NCBI RefSeq assembly: GCF_014196425.1
Contig: NZ_JACIDR010000005.1
Coordinates: 124,001-188,000, forward strand
Reading direction: 5' to 3'
DNA from: Hansschlegelia beijingensis
GTDB taxonomy: Bacteria; Pseudomonadota; Alphaproteobacteria; Rhizobiales; Methylopilaceae
DNA: 64,000 nucleotides
In this document: piece after piece, positions 47,578 to 56,661 of the stretch
Position numbering within the stretch: position 1 is the first letter of the stretch
How the letters are laid out: each line of letters opens with the position of its first letter
Notes under the pieces: generated by a model
What the model saw: the letters and a program-made list of their open reading frames with translations, nothing else
What the model was told of the DNA's origin: nothing
Databases searched by the model: none
Made by a program: the position numbers and the translations under genes

Positions 47578-47620
47578 CTGTTCGGGGGAGCCTCCGCCCG
47601 CTGGGGCGCTCCCCTCTGCT

Positions 47621-48493
47621 CTACGTGGCGGCCTCGAGATTCCCCACCACCTCGAAGTCGTCGAGCGTCGCGCCAGGCGGGACCTGACTGCGGGCAAGAA
47701 CGACGCAATGCCGGCCGACAGTGACGTTGTGGCCGATCCGGACAAGGTTGTCGATCTTCGCGCCCTCCCCGATGACCGTGTCACGATCGGCCCCCCGGTC
47801 GACGGTGGCGTTCGCGCCGATCTGCACGTCGTCCTGGACGATGGCGCGACCGGTTTGCGGGACCTGCGCGTGGCCGCCGCTCCCGGAGGCGAGCGCGACG
47901 CCGTCCTGACCGATGCGGGCGCCCTGGCGGATGATCACCCGGTCGCCGATCAGCGCATGGACGATCGTGGCGCCGGGCCCCACCACGCTGCCGCGGCCCA
48001 GCCGGACGTCGGCGCCGATGACGGCGTTGGCGCAGATCACCGCGCCGCACCCGATCTCCGCGCGCGGACCCACCACCGCTCCAGGATCGACCGTGACGTC
48101 GTTCTCGAGCTTCGCCTCCGGATGAATGACCGCTCCCGGGGCGACGCCCTCGCCGAACACCGGCTGGGGCCGCAGCGCGCTCGGGAACAGCGCGGCGGCC
48201 ACCTGCGCCAGCGCCTTCGCCGGCTCCGGCGTGATCAGCGCCACGGCGCCCTCGGGGGCCAGCTCTTCGAATTCGGCCGACGCGAAGACCACGCCCGCCA
48301 GACTGCAGCCGACCGCTTCGGCGTCCTCGGAACCTGACAGCGAGGCGGCGTCGGAGGGGCCGGCCCAGCCGATCGGGGCGACGCCTGTGATCGAGGCGTC
48401 CTCCGGCCCACGGGCGCGGCGGGCGCCGGTCAGCGCGACCAGCGCCTGCAGGTCGAGCGGCTGCGGCGGGGGGAAGAAGCGGGGTTCGGTCAT
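47621..48493 (-). CDS. lpxD: C-terminally truncated LpxD homologue (possible decaying gene)
   Basis: A 290-aa protein; LpxD is normally about 340-350 aa. It N-acylates UDP-3-O-acylglucosamine in lipid A synthesis. Present are the N-terminal uridine-binding domain (LDLQALVALTGARRARG, VAPIGWAGPSDAASL), a left-handed beta-helix of hexapeptide repeats, and the catalytic His255 in IDNLVRIGHNVTVGRHC. The frame stops after DDFEVVGNLEAAT, where homologues continue for roughly 60 more residues (last coils, a second conserved His and the C-terminal helix). The loop usually GQDGFG...GHxKIPQ reads GQDGVALASGSGGHAQVPQT. The other two frames downstream show no LpxD-like sequence. Activity is doubtful. Confidence 0.8.
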   Translation of the reverse strand: MTEPRFFPPPQPLDLQALVALTGARRARGPEDASITGVAPIGWAGPSDAASLSGSEDAEAVGCSLAGVVFASAEFEELAPEGAVALITPEPAKALAQVAAALFPSALRPQPVFGEGVAPGAVIHPEAKLENDVTVDPGAVVGPRAEIGCGAVICANAVIGADVRLGRGSVVGPGATIVHALIGDRVIIRQGARIGQDGVALASGSGGHAQVPQTGRAIVQDDVQIGANATVDRGADRDTVIGEGAKIDNLVRIGHNVTVGRHCVVLARSQVPPGATLDDFEVVGNLEAAT

Positions 48494-48521
48494 CGGGCTC
48501 CGGCGGCCGCCGGCGCAAACG

Positions 48522-48555
48522 AAACGGGCGGCGGATGTTTCTCCGCCGCCCGTTT
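48522..48555 (-). terminator. Strong hairpin terminator after bamA
   Basis: AAACGGGCGGCGGA (48522-48535), loop TGTTTC, then TCCGCCGCCCGTTT (48542-48555). This perfect 14-bp stem lies 33 bp past the bamA stop; the minus-strand 3' arm ends in GTTTCGTTT. It should separate bamA transcription from lpxD-fabZ. Confidence 0.8.
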
Positions 48556-48587
48556 ATGAGATTTCCGTGAAGGCTGGAAGCCCGTTC

Positions 48588-51020
48588 TTAGAACCGGGTG
48601 CCGCCGGAGAACCGGAACACCTGGGTCTCGTCATACTTCTCCTTCGACAGCACCTTGGCGAAGTCGAAGCGGATCGGGCCGAGCGGCGAGTTCCAGAGGA
48701 TCGAGGCGCCGACAGACGAGCGGATCTTCTTGCTGTCCTTGGCGTTCACGAACACCGTGCTGGTCCCGCCGCCGCCGCCCGCGCCGTTCGGAACGCCGCT
48801 GATGCTCTTGATGCCGTCATAGCCGAACACGGTGCCGGCGTCGGCGAAGACCGCGCCCTTGAGACCGACCTCACGAGGCAGCCCGAAGATCGGGAACTGC
48901 GCTTCGGCGGAGGCGCCGAAGTAGGTCGTGCCGCCGAGCGGATCGTCGTTCGGGCTGCCGACGAGCGGGTTGGCCGTTCCGAGGTCGCGAGGACCAAAGC
49001 CCTGCGGCTCGAAGCCACGCACGAGGTCGGGGCCGCCCGGGAAGTGATCGAGCACGCGCAGATCCTGGCCGCCGAACGCTTTCACGTGACCGCCCTGAAG
49101 GCGCAGGATGCCGACCACGTCGTCGACGAACAGCGGGTGATAGTACCGGCCGTCGAAGGTCCCGCGGACATACTTGGCGTCGCCGCCGAGGCCCGCCACG
49201 TCGCCCTTGAGCTCGGCGTAGATGCCCTGGGTCGGGTTCACCGGGTTGTCGAGCGTGTTGTAGATCAGCGACAGACCGGCGAGCGACGTGAGCGTCTTGC
49301 CTTCGGCTTCGAAGATCGCCGCCGACGCGCGGTCGCGGTTCACCGCGCCGTTCTTGTCGAAGATGTCGCGATAGCGGCCCGGGATCTTCAGATCCTGTTG
49401 GTAGAGCTGATACCGCGTTCCGACGGTGAACTCGTCCGTGATCGGGAAGCCGAAGCGGAGGCCGCCGCCATAAGTGTCGACCTTGTAGGACGAGTAGTCG
49501 GTGTCGTCGCGACGCTTCACGTAAGCGTCGACGCCGGCGGACACGCGATAGCCGAGGAAATACGGCTCAGTGAACGAGAAGTCGAAGCCGGACGTGTTCT
49601 GGCCGAACTGAGCCGCGATGCGGGCGTACTGGCCGCGACCGAGGAAGTTGCGCTCGCCGAGCGCGATCTCGCCGATGATGCCGTCCTGCGAGGAGTAGCC
49701 GCCGGCGACCGAGAACTCGCCGGTGGGCTGATCCTCGACGTCCACGTTGACGATGACGCGATCCGGCGCCGAACCCGGCTCCGTCGTGATGCGCACGTTC
49801 TTGAAGAAGCCGAGCGCCTTGATGCGCCGCTCCGCGCGGTCGATGAAGATCTGGTTGTAGGCGTCGCCTTCGCCGATATCGAACTCGCGGCGGACGACGT
49901 AGTCACGCGTGCGGGTGTTGCCGCGCACGTTGATGCGCTCGACGTAGACCCGCGCGCCTTCCTCGACGACGTAGGTGATCGAGATCGTGCGGTTGTTGAT
50001 GTCGCGATCGCCGCGAGGACGGACCTGCGCGAAGGCGTAGCCGCGCGAGGCCAGCTCGAGCGACATGTTCTCGACCGACTTGTCGACGTCCTTGGCGCTG
50101 TAGACCGAGCCCGTCGAGGACTGGATCCGGCTCTTCAGGGTCGCGGCGTCCACCTCGGCGACATGCGACTCCACGTCGACAGGACCGAAGCGGTACTGCT
50201 GTCCTTCGTCGACCACGATCTTGAGCGTGAACGCGTTGGTCTCGCGGTTCAGATCGGCGGTCGCCGAAACGACCCGGAAATCAGCGTAGCCGTGGTTGAG
50301 GTAGTACTTGCGAAGCTGCTCGAGGTCGGCGTTGACGCGGTCAGGATCGTAGACGTCGGACGTCTTGATCCAGCTCAGCCAGTTCGACTCCGTGGTCGAC
50401 ATCTGGTCGCGCAGCGTGCCGTCGGAGTAGGCCTCGTTGCCTTCGAATTCGATGGCCTGGATCTTGGTCTTGTCGCCCTCGTTGATCTCGAAGACGAGAT
50501 CCACGCGACCGTTCGGCTGGCTGATCGTCTTCGGCTCGACGGTCACCTGATAGCGGCCGGAGCGCCGATAGATCTCGGTGATGCGCTGGGCGTCGGCCTG
50601 CACGACGGCGGGGTTGAACGGCCCGCGCGCCTTCGACTGGACCTCCGAGGTCAGGACCGTGTCCTTAACCTTGGAATTGCCCTCGAACGCCACCCGGTTG
50701 ATGACCTGGTTCTCGCTGACGTTCACGACGATGCCGCCGCCGGCGCGCGTCACCCGCACGTCGGAGAACAGACCGCTCGCGTAGAGACCGCGGATGCCCT
50801 CATCCACGACCGCCTGGGTCAGCGGGCCACGGCCCGTGAAATAGGAACGGATCGTCTCCGCATCGACGCGCTGGTTGCCACGGACGGTGATGCCGTTCGC
50901 GCTCTGCGCACTGGCCGCCGTAGCGCCGAGAAGGCCGGCCCCCACGCCCGCTATCATCGGCGCGACCGCGACCGACGAGGCAAGGGCAAGGCGCCCGACT
51001 ACTCGAACCATACGCTTCAT
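48588..51020 (-). CDS. bamA: Outer membrane protein assembly factor BamA
   Basis: An 810-aa Omp85 protein that inserts beta-barrels into the outer membrane. A signal peptide (VAVAPMIAGVGAGLLGATAASA) is followed by five POTRA domains (first: ITVRGNQRVDAETIRSYF) and a C-terminal 16-strand barrel. The barrel has the conserved lid motif GPDLVRGFEPQGFGPR and ends FRFSGGTRF with a terminal Phe. ATG 51020 (MKRMVRVVGRL) yields the signal peptide at the terminus; the longer frame to 51128 crosses the promoter gap. It follows rseP by 174 bp. It looks fully functional, in contrast to the adjacent lpxD. Confidence 0.96.
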   Translation of the reverse strand: MKRMVRVVGRLALASSVAVAPMIAGVGAGLLGATAASAQSANGITVRGNQRVDAETIRSYFTGRGPLTQAVVDEGIRGLYASGLFSDVRVTRAGGGIVVNVSENQVINRVAFEGNSKVKDTVLTSEVQSKARGPFNPAVVQADAQRITEIYRRSGRYQVTVEPKTISQPNGRVDLVFEINEGDKTKIQAIEFEGNEAYSDGTLRDQMSTTESNWLSWIKTSDVYDPDRVNADLEQLRKYYLNHGYADFRVVSATADLNRETNAFTLKIVVDEGQQYRFGPVDVESHVAEVDAATLKSRIQSSTGSVYSAKDVDKSVENMSLELASRGYAFAQVRPRGDRDINNRTISITYVVEEGARVYVERINVRGNTRTRDYVVRREFDIGEGDAYNQIFIDRAERRIKALGFFKNVRITTEPGSAPDRVIVNVDVEDQPTGEFSVAGGYSSQDGIIGEIALGERNFLGRGQYARIAAQFGQNTSGFDFSFTEPYFLGYRVSAGVDAYVKRRDDTDYSSYKVDTYGGGLRFGFPITDEFTVGTRYQLYQQDLKIPGRYRDIFDKNGAVNRDRASAAIFEAEGKTLTSLAGLSLIYNTLDNPVNPTQGIYAELKGDVAGLGGDAKYVRGTFDGRYYHPLFVDDVVGILRLQGGHVKAFGGQDLRVLDHFPGGPDLVRGFEPQGFGPRDLGTANPLVGSPNDDPLGGTTYFGASAEAQFPIFGLPREVGLKGAVFADAGTVFGYDGIKSISGVPNGAGGGGGTSTVFVNAKDSKKIRSSVGASILWNSPLGPIRFDFAKVLSKEKYDETQVFRFSGGTRF

Positions 51021-51194
51021 GGGCTGACGGACCCCCGTGCCGTGTGCCGCGCTTCCGCAACCGCTTGCAACGGCTGAAATCCCCGGAGCGACACCGTCCG
51101 CTTCTATAGAACTTTGACGCACGTGCAAACTCGCTACTCAACGCCTGTCGACGTTTGCCCCCTGCCGTTGCGGCGAGGCCACGCCACCCCGATT

Positions 51195-52343
51195 TCAGCC
51201 TAGCGACGAAAGATGAACGATGTCGTTCCACGTCGCGAACAGCATCAAGGCTAGCACCAGGGCGAAGCCCAGGCGCATCCCCATTTCCTGCATGCGCGGC
51301 CCCAATGGGCGGCCGCGCAGCGCTTCAATCGCATAGAAGAGAAGATGCCCGCCGTCGAGCATCGGGATCGGAACGAGGTTCAACAACCCGATCGAAACCG
51401 ATAGAATCGCAGCAAGATTGAGCAGTGCTAGGAACCCTAGGCTGGCGAAGTCGCCCGAGGTCTTGGCGATCCGGATCGGGCCGCCGATCTGCTCGGTCGA
51501 TTCTCTGCCGATCACCATCCGGCCGAGATAGGAGGCGGTGCGAGAAACCTGGAACCAGGTCTCCTGCGCGCCCGCCGCGACGGCCTCCAGGGGGCCATAG
51601 CGTTCGAGCCGCAGATTCTGCTGGTTGGTCGAGCGCTTGATTCCGAGCAGGCCGATCTTGAGCTTGTTGCCGAAGGGATCAGAGATCTCCTTCAGCCTCG
51701 GCGTCGCCTCGAGAGCGACCTGCTTGCCGGCGCGCTCCACGATCACCCGCAGCGGCTGATCGGCGCTGACCTCGACGATTCTCTGCATGTCGCTGAACGA
51801 GCGGATCGGAGAATCGTTGATCCGCAGCACGAGGTCGCCGGGGACGAAGCCAGCCTCGGCCGCCGCGCTTCCCGGCTCGATCTCGTCCACCATCGCTTCC
51901 GTGACCGGCCGGCCGGCGACCATGAACACGCCGGCGAAGATCGCGATCGCGAGCAGGAAGTTCGCGATGGGACCAGCGGCCACGATGGCCGCGCGGCTCG
52001 GCAGCGGCGCGAAGAAGAAGCTGCCGCGCCGCTCCTCCGGAGTCATCTTCTCCAGAAGCTCGACGTCGGGCCCGCTCGCGGCGTTCTCGTCTCCGGCGAA
52101 GCGCACATAGCCGCCCAGCGGAATCGCCGCGATGCGCCAGCGCGTGCCCCTCCGGTCGTTGAAGCCGAACAGCTCCGGCCCGAAGCCGATCGAGAAGGTC
52201 AGCACCCGCACGCCCGTCCAGCGCGCGACCAGGAAATGCCCGAGCTCGTGGAAGAAGATCACGAGCGTGAGCACGAACAGGAACGGGAGCAGATAGCCGA
52301 GAGTGGCTGAACCTGCGCCCAGCATCTCGTGGAGAAACGTCAT
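51195..52343 (-). CDS. rseP: Site-2 metalloprotease RseP
   Basis: A 382-aa intramembrane zinc protease. The active site HELGH (His32, Glu33, His36) is in the first helix LFVLTLVIFFHELGHFLVA. A PDZ domain (PGSAAAEAGFVPGDLVLRIN) follows, and the third zinc ligand is in LVPIPMLDGGHLLFYAIEA. RseP cleaves anti-sigma factors and remnant signal peptides. The dxr-rseP-bamA order is standard. Confidence 0.94.
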   Translation of the reverse strand: MTFLHEMLGAGSATLGYLLPFLFVLTLVIFFHELGHFLVARWTGVRVLTFSIGFGPELFGFNDRRGTRWRIAAIPLGGYVRFAGDENAASGPDVELLEKMTPEERRGSFFFAPLPSRAAIVAAGPIANFLLAIAIFAGVFMVAGRPVTEAMVDEIEPGSAAAEAGFVPGDLVLRINDSPIRSFSDMQRIVEVSADQPLRVIVERAGKQVALEATPRLKEISDPFGNKLKIGLLGIKRSTNQQNLRLERYGPLEAVAAGAQETWFQVSRTASYLGRMVIGRESTEQIGGPIRIAKTSGDFASLGFLALLNLAAILSVSIGLLNLVPIPMLDGGHLLFYAIEALRGRPLGPRMQEMGMRLGFALVLALMLFATWNDIVHLSSLG

Positions 52344-52398
52344 CGAATCCTCGAGTCAGGCGGCGCCAGACCGCGCCGCCACAGTGCGATCGCCCAGT

Positions 52399-53595
52399 CT
52401 ACTGCGACCGGGGCCGGCTCTCCAGCAGACAAGCGGACGCGATTGCGCGAGCCTCGCCGTCGAGCGCGATGGCCTCGTCGATGGTGGCCGGCGCGGAGCT
52501 GAGCCCCCGTCGGCTCGCCTGATCGAGCGCGTCGGCCACGATTCTGGGGATGTCCATGAAGCCGATGCGGCCATCGAGGAACAGCGCGACGGCCACCTCG
52601 TTCGCCGCGTTCAGGATGGTCGCCGCGGCGCCGCCCGCCTCCATCGCCTCGCGCGCGAGGCGAAGCGCCGGGAATCGATCGGGATCGGGCGCCTCGAAGG
52701 TCAACGAGCCGAGCTGAACGAGGTCGAGCCGGGGAGTCGGGGCGTCGATGCGATGCGGGTGGCCGAGCGCATAGGCGATCGGAACCCGCATGTCAGGCGC
52801 CGCGAGCCCGGCCGTCACGGCGCCGTCCCTGAACGTGACGAGCCCGTGCACGACCGACTGGGGATGCACCACCACGTCGAGCCGGCCGGCCTCCACGCCG
52901 AACAGATGAAGCGCCTCGATCAGCTCCAGCCCCTTGTTCATCAAGGTGGCGGAATCGATCGTGATCTTCGCGCCCATCGACCAGGTGGGATGCTTGAGCG
53001 CGTCCTCCGGACGAGCGGCGGCGATCCGGTCCGCGGGCCACTGCCGGAACGGCCCGCCGGAAGCGGTGATCGTCATCTTCTCGACGTCCGCGACCGGCTG
53101 GCCGCCGAGCGCCTGCAGCAATGCGTTGTGCTCGGAATCGACCGGCAACAGCGTCGCGCCGGCGCGCCCGACCTCCGCCATGAAAGCCGCCCCGGCGCAG
53201 ACGAGGCACTCCTTGGTGGCGAAAGCGACCGCGCCGCCGGTCCTCACCGCGGCGATCGTGGGGGCGAGGCCGGCCGCGCCGCTGATCGCCGCCATCGTCC
53301 AGTCGACGGGCAGCGAGGCCGCGTCCAGCATGGCCGAAAGACCTGCGCTCGCCGCAACGCCGGAACCCTCGAGGATGGAGGAAAGCCGCGGCCCCTGCGC
53401 CGGATCGGCGATCACGGCGCGCCGCGCCCCGGTTCTGGCCGCCAGCTCGGCGAGGCTTGCGGCGTCGTTCCCGGCGACGAGCGCTTCGACTTCAAACAGG
53501 TCCGGGTGCCGCTCGATCAGGTCGAGCGTCGCGCGGCCCACCGAGCCGGTCGCGCCCAGAACCGTGACGCGCCGCCTGCCGCCTGGGCTCACCAT
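52399..53595 (-). CDS. dxr: 1-deoxy-D-xylulose 5-phosphate reductoisomerase
   Basis: A 398-aa NADPH-dependent enzyme of the MEP isoprenoid pathway. The Rossmann motif VTVLGATGSVGRATLDLIE is at the N-terminus. Metal and substrate segments include ATKECLVCAGAAFM, LLPVDSEHNALLQAL, ITASGGPFRQW, HPTWSMGAKITIDSATLMNK and VVVHPQSVVHGLV. ATG 53595 overlaps the end of cdsA by 7 bases. It sits between cdsA and rseP; MEP products feed undecaprenyl and quinone synthesis. Confidence 0.96.
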   Translation of the reverse strand: MVSPGGRRRVTVLGATGSVGRATLDLIERHPDLFEVEALVAGNDAASLAELAARTGARRAVIADPAQGPRLSSILEGSGVAASAGLSAMLDAASLPVDWTMAAISGAAGLAPTIAAVRTGGAVAFATKECLVCAGAAFMAEVGRAGATLLPVDSEHNALLQALGGQPVADVEKMTITASGGPFRQWPADRIAAARPEDALKHPTWSMGAKITIDSATLMNKGLELIEALHLFGVEAGRLDVVVHPQSVVHGLVTFRDGAVTAGLAAPDMRVPIAYALGHPHRIDAPTPRLDLVQLGSLTFEAPDPDRFPALRLAREAMEAGGAAATILNAANEVAVALFLDGRIGFMDIPRIVADALDQASRRGLSSAPATIDEAIALDGEARAIASACLLESRPRSQ

Positions 53596-54443
53596 CGCAG
53601 AAGGCCCTGCCCCGCGCCGTCGAGCCCGCCGCGCGCGAGCCCGACCGCCGCCACGAAGGTGGCGGCGACGAGGAAGCCGTCGAGCCGGTCCATGAGGCCG
53701 CCATGGCCGGGGATCAGCTGGCTCGAGTCCTTTGCGCCGAAGGCGCGCTTCACGCCTGACTCGAACAGGTCCCCGAGCTCCGCCAGAACCGCCGTGACCA
53801 GCGCGACCAGGGCGACCGGCCAAAGATTGCCGACCCCGCCGAGCGCGGCGACGCCGACGCCCGCGCAGGCCGCCGCGGCCGCGCCGCCCACGGCGCCGGA
53901 CCATGTCTTCTTCGGCGAGATGCGGGGCGCGAGCTTCGGACCGCCGATCGCCCGGCCGGTGAAATAGGCTGCGATGTCCGTGGCCCACACCACGGCGAAC
54001 AGCCAGAGCGTCGCGAGCAGCCCGTCATGCGGGTCGCGCCGCAGGAGGATCACCCCGATGAAGACGGCGGCCCCGTAGGGCACGGCGGCGGCTGTGACAT
54101 AGACCGGACGCGCCAGCAGCGCGGCGGCGGCGGCCCCGATGGCGAGCGCCGCAGCGATCACCCAGAACGGGATGGCGAAGTAGCTCGCGAGCCCGACCAG
54201 CGCGCCGGCGACGCCGAGCGTGAGCCCGACCGTCTGCGCCGCGCGCCGCCGCGCCCTCGGATCAGGCGAGGAGAGCCAGGCCCACTCGACTCCGACCGCG
54301 ACGCCGGCGAGCGTCCAGAAGACGGCGAACAGGAGGCCCCCGATCCAGGCCGATAGCAGCGCCGCGGCGATCATGACGACGCCTGAGACGACGCGTTTCG
54401 CCAGCTCCGAGGAGCTGCGGGCCGCCTGCGGAGCTTCCGTCAC
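53589..54443 (-). CDS. cdsA: Phosphatidate cytidylyltransferase
   Basis: A 284-aa polytopic inner-membrane enzyme making CDP-diacylglycerol. The CTP-transferase signature is [20 protein letters not shown] followed by [32 protein letters not shown]. Several hydrophobic helices precede it ([39 protein letters not shown]). The GTG start at 54443 overlaps the uppS stop (GTGA), which decides against the longer frame to 54674. Confidence 0.94.
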   Translation of the reverse strand: MTEAPQAARSSSELAKRVVSGVVMIAAALLSAWIGGLLFAVFWTLAGVAVGVEWAWLSSPDPRARRRAAQTVGLTLGVAGALVGLASYFAIPFWVIAAALAIGAAAAALLARPVYVTAAAVPYGAAVFIGVILLRRDPHDGLLATLWLFAVVWATDIAAYFTGRAIGGPKLAPRISPKKTWSGAVGGAAAAACAGVGVAALGGVGNLWPVALVALVTAVLAELGDLFESGVKRAFGAKDSSQLIPGHGGLMDRLDGFLVAATFVAAVGLARGGLDGAGQGLLRW

Positions 54444-55213
54444 GCGCCGGTCCGCGCCGCGCGACCGCCATAGCGACGCTGCCGCGACCGGAAGCTCGCG
54501 ATGGCCTCCTCGAAGTCGGAGCGGCCGAAATCCGGCCAGAACTGCGGCAGGAACACGAACTCCGCATAGGCGCTCTGCCACAGCAGGAAGTTCGACAGCC
54601 GCAGCTCCCCGCTCGTGCGGATCACCAGATCCGGATCGGGGATGTTCGCGGTGTCGAGATGCGCCGAAATGCACGCGACGTCGATGTCCGCAGGGTCGAG
54701 GCGGCCATCGCGCACCTCCGCGGCGATCCGCCGGACCGCGCGCACGATCTCCTGCCGGCCGCCATAGTTGAAGGCGACGACGAGGTTCAGGCCGGTGTTC
54801 GCCCGCGTCAGACTCTCGGCCTCCTCGAGCAGGTTCGCGATGTCCTGCGGGAGCCCCTCCCGCTCGCCGATCACCCGCACGCGCACGTTCTCGCGGTGCA
54901 GCTCGGAGAGATCCCGCCGGATGAAGAGCCGCAACAGATTGAGCAGGTCGGAGACCTCCTCGGCGGGCCGCGACCAGTTCTCCGAGGAGAAGCTGTAGAG
55001 CGTGAGGTACCGGACGCCGAGCTCATAGGCCGCCTGGACGGCGCGCCTCAGCGCCTCCACGCCGCGGCGGTGGCCTTCGAGCCGCGGCAGCCCGCGCGCC
55101 GCAGCCCAACGCCCATTGCCGTCCATGATGATCGCGACGTGCCGCGGCGGCGCGCCTTCGGCCGCCTGCTCGGCCGGAGTTCCACTCAATCTGCTCAGAC
55201 TGCTCGGCGACAT
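54440..55213 (-). CDS. uppS: Undecaprenyl diphosphate synthase (isoprenyl transferase)
   Basis: About 257 aa. A cis-prenyltransferase making the C55 carrier for peptidoglycan and polysaccharide export. Signatures are [45 protein letters not shown] and the C-terminal [23 protein letters not shown] 55213 is chosen; ATG 55255 is an equally in-frame option with a longer poorly conserved leader. It is coupled to cdsA and follows frr by 101 bp. Confidence 0.94.
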   Translation of the reverse strand: MSPSSLSRLSGTPAEQAAEGAPPRHVAIIMDGNGRWAAARGLPRLEGHRRGVEALRRAVQAAYELGVRYLTLYSFSSENWSRPAEEVSDLLNLLRLFIRRDLSELHRENVRVRVIGEREGLPQDIANLLEEAESLTRANTGLNLVVAFNYGGRQEIVRAVRRIAAEVRDGRLDPADIDVACISAHLDTANIPDPDLVIRTSGELRLSNFLLWQSAYAEFVFLPQFWPDFGRSDFEEAIASFRSRQRRYGGRAARTGA

Positions 55214-55314
55214 GGCAGGGCCCGGACCAGCATGCTCGAAGCCCCGGTCCGGCATGGCCAGGACCTTCGTCACATTCGGCCTGGCGGCCGAGGCGGCTAT
55301 CCGTCCGGAGGGTA

Positions 55315-55878
55315 TCACACCTGCAGGATATCTTTTTCCTTCGCCGCGACCGCCTGGTCGATCTCTGCGACCGAGGCGTCCGTGGCCTTCTGGACCTGAT
55401 CCGCCAGGCGGTCGTGGTCGTCCTGGCTGATGTCGCCGTCCTTCTCGTTCTTCTTCAGGGTGTCGAGGCCGTCGCGGCGGACGTGCCGCACGGCGATCCG
55501 CGCCTGCTCGGCGTATTTGTGGGCGACCTTGACGAGCTCCTTGCGCCGCTCGGCGTTGAGCTCCGGCAGAGGGATCCGCATGAGCTGACCCTCGGTGATC
55601 GGGTTGAGGCCCAGATTGGCCTCCCGGATCGCCTTCTCCACGGCGCCGACCATGGAGCGGTCCCAGACCTGAACGCTCAGCATGCGCGATTCGGGCACGC
55701 TGACCGTCGCGACCTGGTTGAGCGGCATCTCGGCGCCGTAGGCGTTCACCGTCACCGGGTCGAGCAGGTTCGCCGAAGCGCGGCCTGTGCGAAGCCCCTG
55801 AAGGTCGGTCTTCAGCGAGGCGATCGCCCCCTGCATGCGGCGCTTGATGTCATCGATGTCGAACGAACCGGCGGACAT
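55315..55878 (-). CDS. frr: Ribosome recycling factor
   Basis: A 187-aa factor that splits post-termination ribosomes with EF-G. The helical domain shows [40 protein letters not shown] and [24 protein letters not shown], then the long C-terminal helix. The length and every conserved block are normal. It lies downstream of pyrH by 47 bp, the conserved rpsB-tsf-pyrH-frr order. Confidence 0.97.
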   Translation of the reverse strand: MSAGSFDIDDIKRRMQGAIASLKTDLQGLRTGRASANLLDPVTVNAYGAEMPLNQVATVSVPESRMLSVQVWDRSMVGAVEKAIREANLGLNPITEGQLMRIPLPELNAERRKELVKVAHKYAEQARIAVRHVRRDGLDTLKKNEKDGDISQDDHDRLADQVQKATDASVAEIDQAVAAKEKDILQV

Positions 55879-55925
55879 GATGGAGATGCTTCCTGCTTGC
55901 GGGCCTGAAGGGCGCTTGAGGCGCG

Positions 55926-56657
55926 TCAGCTCGTGACGATCGTCGCGCGTCCTCCGCCGCAGATGACCGCCGGGATCGAGCCGGGCTCATGGATGGAAAA
56001 CACGATTAGCGGAAGTGCGTTCTCGCGGGCAAGCGCGAAGGCCGCCGCGTCCATGACCTTGAGGTCGCGCTGAAGCACCTCGTCATGGGTGACGCGGTCG
56101 AAGCGCGTGGCTGTCGGATCGGTCTTGGGATCGCCGGTGTAGACGCCGTCGACCTGCGTCGCCTTCAGAAGCGCGTCGCAGCCGGTCTCGATCGCTCGCA
56201 GGGCCGCCGCGGTGTCGGTGGTGAAGAACGGATTGCCCGTTCCGGCCGCGAAGATCACGACCCTCCCGCGGTCGAGATGCGCCAGCGCGCGGGGCCGGGT
56301 GTAGGTCTCGCAGACGGCCGGCATGTCGAGCGCAGACAGCACCCGCGTCTGCACGCCCTGCCGCATCAACGCGGCCGCGAGCGCGAGCGCGTTCATGACG
56401 GTGGCGAGCATGCCCATGTAGTCGCCGGTCGCCCGGTCGACGCCCTGGGCCGAGACCTGCACGCCGCGGAAGATGTTGCCGCCGCCGACGACCACCGCGA
56501 GTTCGACCCCGAGCGCATGCGCCGCCGCGAGATCGGCGGCGATGCGGTCCACGGTCGGCTGATGGAGCCCGAAGGCGGAGGGCCCCATCAGGGCCTCGCC
56601 CGACACCTTGACGAGGACGCGTCGATAGAGCGGCGTCGTCGCGGAGGCGGGCGTCAC
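55926..56657 (-). CDS. pyrH: Uridylate kinase
   Basis: A 243-aa amino-acid-kinase-fold enzyme that makes UDP from UMP. Segments are [65 protein letters not shown] and [14 protein letters not shown]. The GTG start at 56657 lies 4 bp after the tsf stop. It is essential and part of the rpsB-tsf-pyrH-frr unit. Confidence 0.96.
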   Translation of the reverse strand: MTPASATTPLYRRVLVKVSGEALMGPSAFGLHQPTVDRIAADLAAAHALGVELAVVVGGGNIFRGVQVSAQGVDRATGDYMGMLATVMNALALAAALMRQGVQTRVLSALDMPAVCETYTRPRALAHLDRGRVVIFAAGTGNPFFTTDTAAALRAIETGCDALLKATQVDGVYTGDPKTDPTATRFDRVTHDEVLQRDLKVMDAAAFALARENALPLIVFSIHEPGSIPAVICGGGRATIVTS

Positions 56658-56661
56658 GGCG

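Noticed and set aside
47524-47784. Missing LpxD C-terminus in another frame
   Set aside because: I translated the other two frames after the lpxD stop region; they are Arg/Gly/Pro-rich and contain no hexapeptide repeat or LpxD C-terminal motif, so a simple frameshift is not supported.
48126-51077. 983-codon frame antisense to bamA and lpxD
   Set aside because: It covers intact bamA on the other strand and has no recognisable domain.
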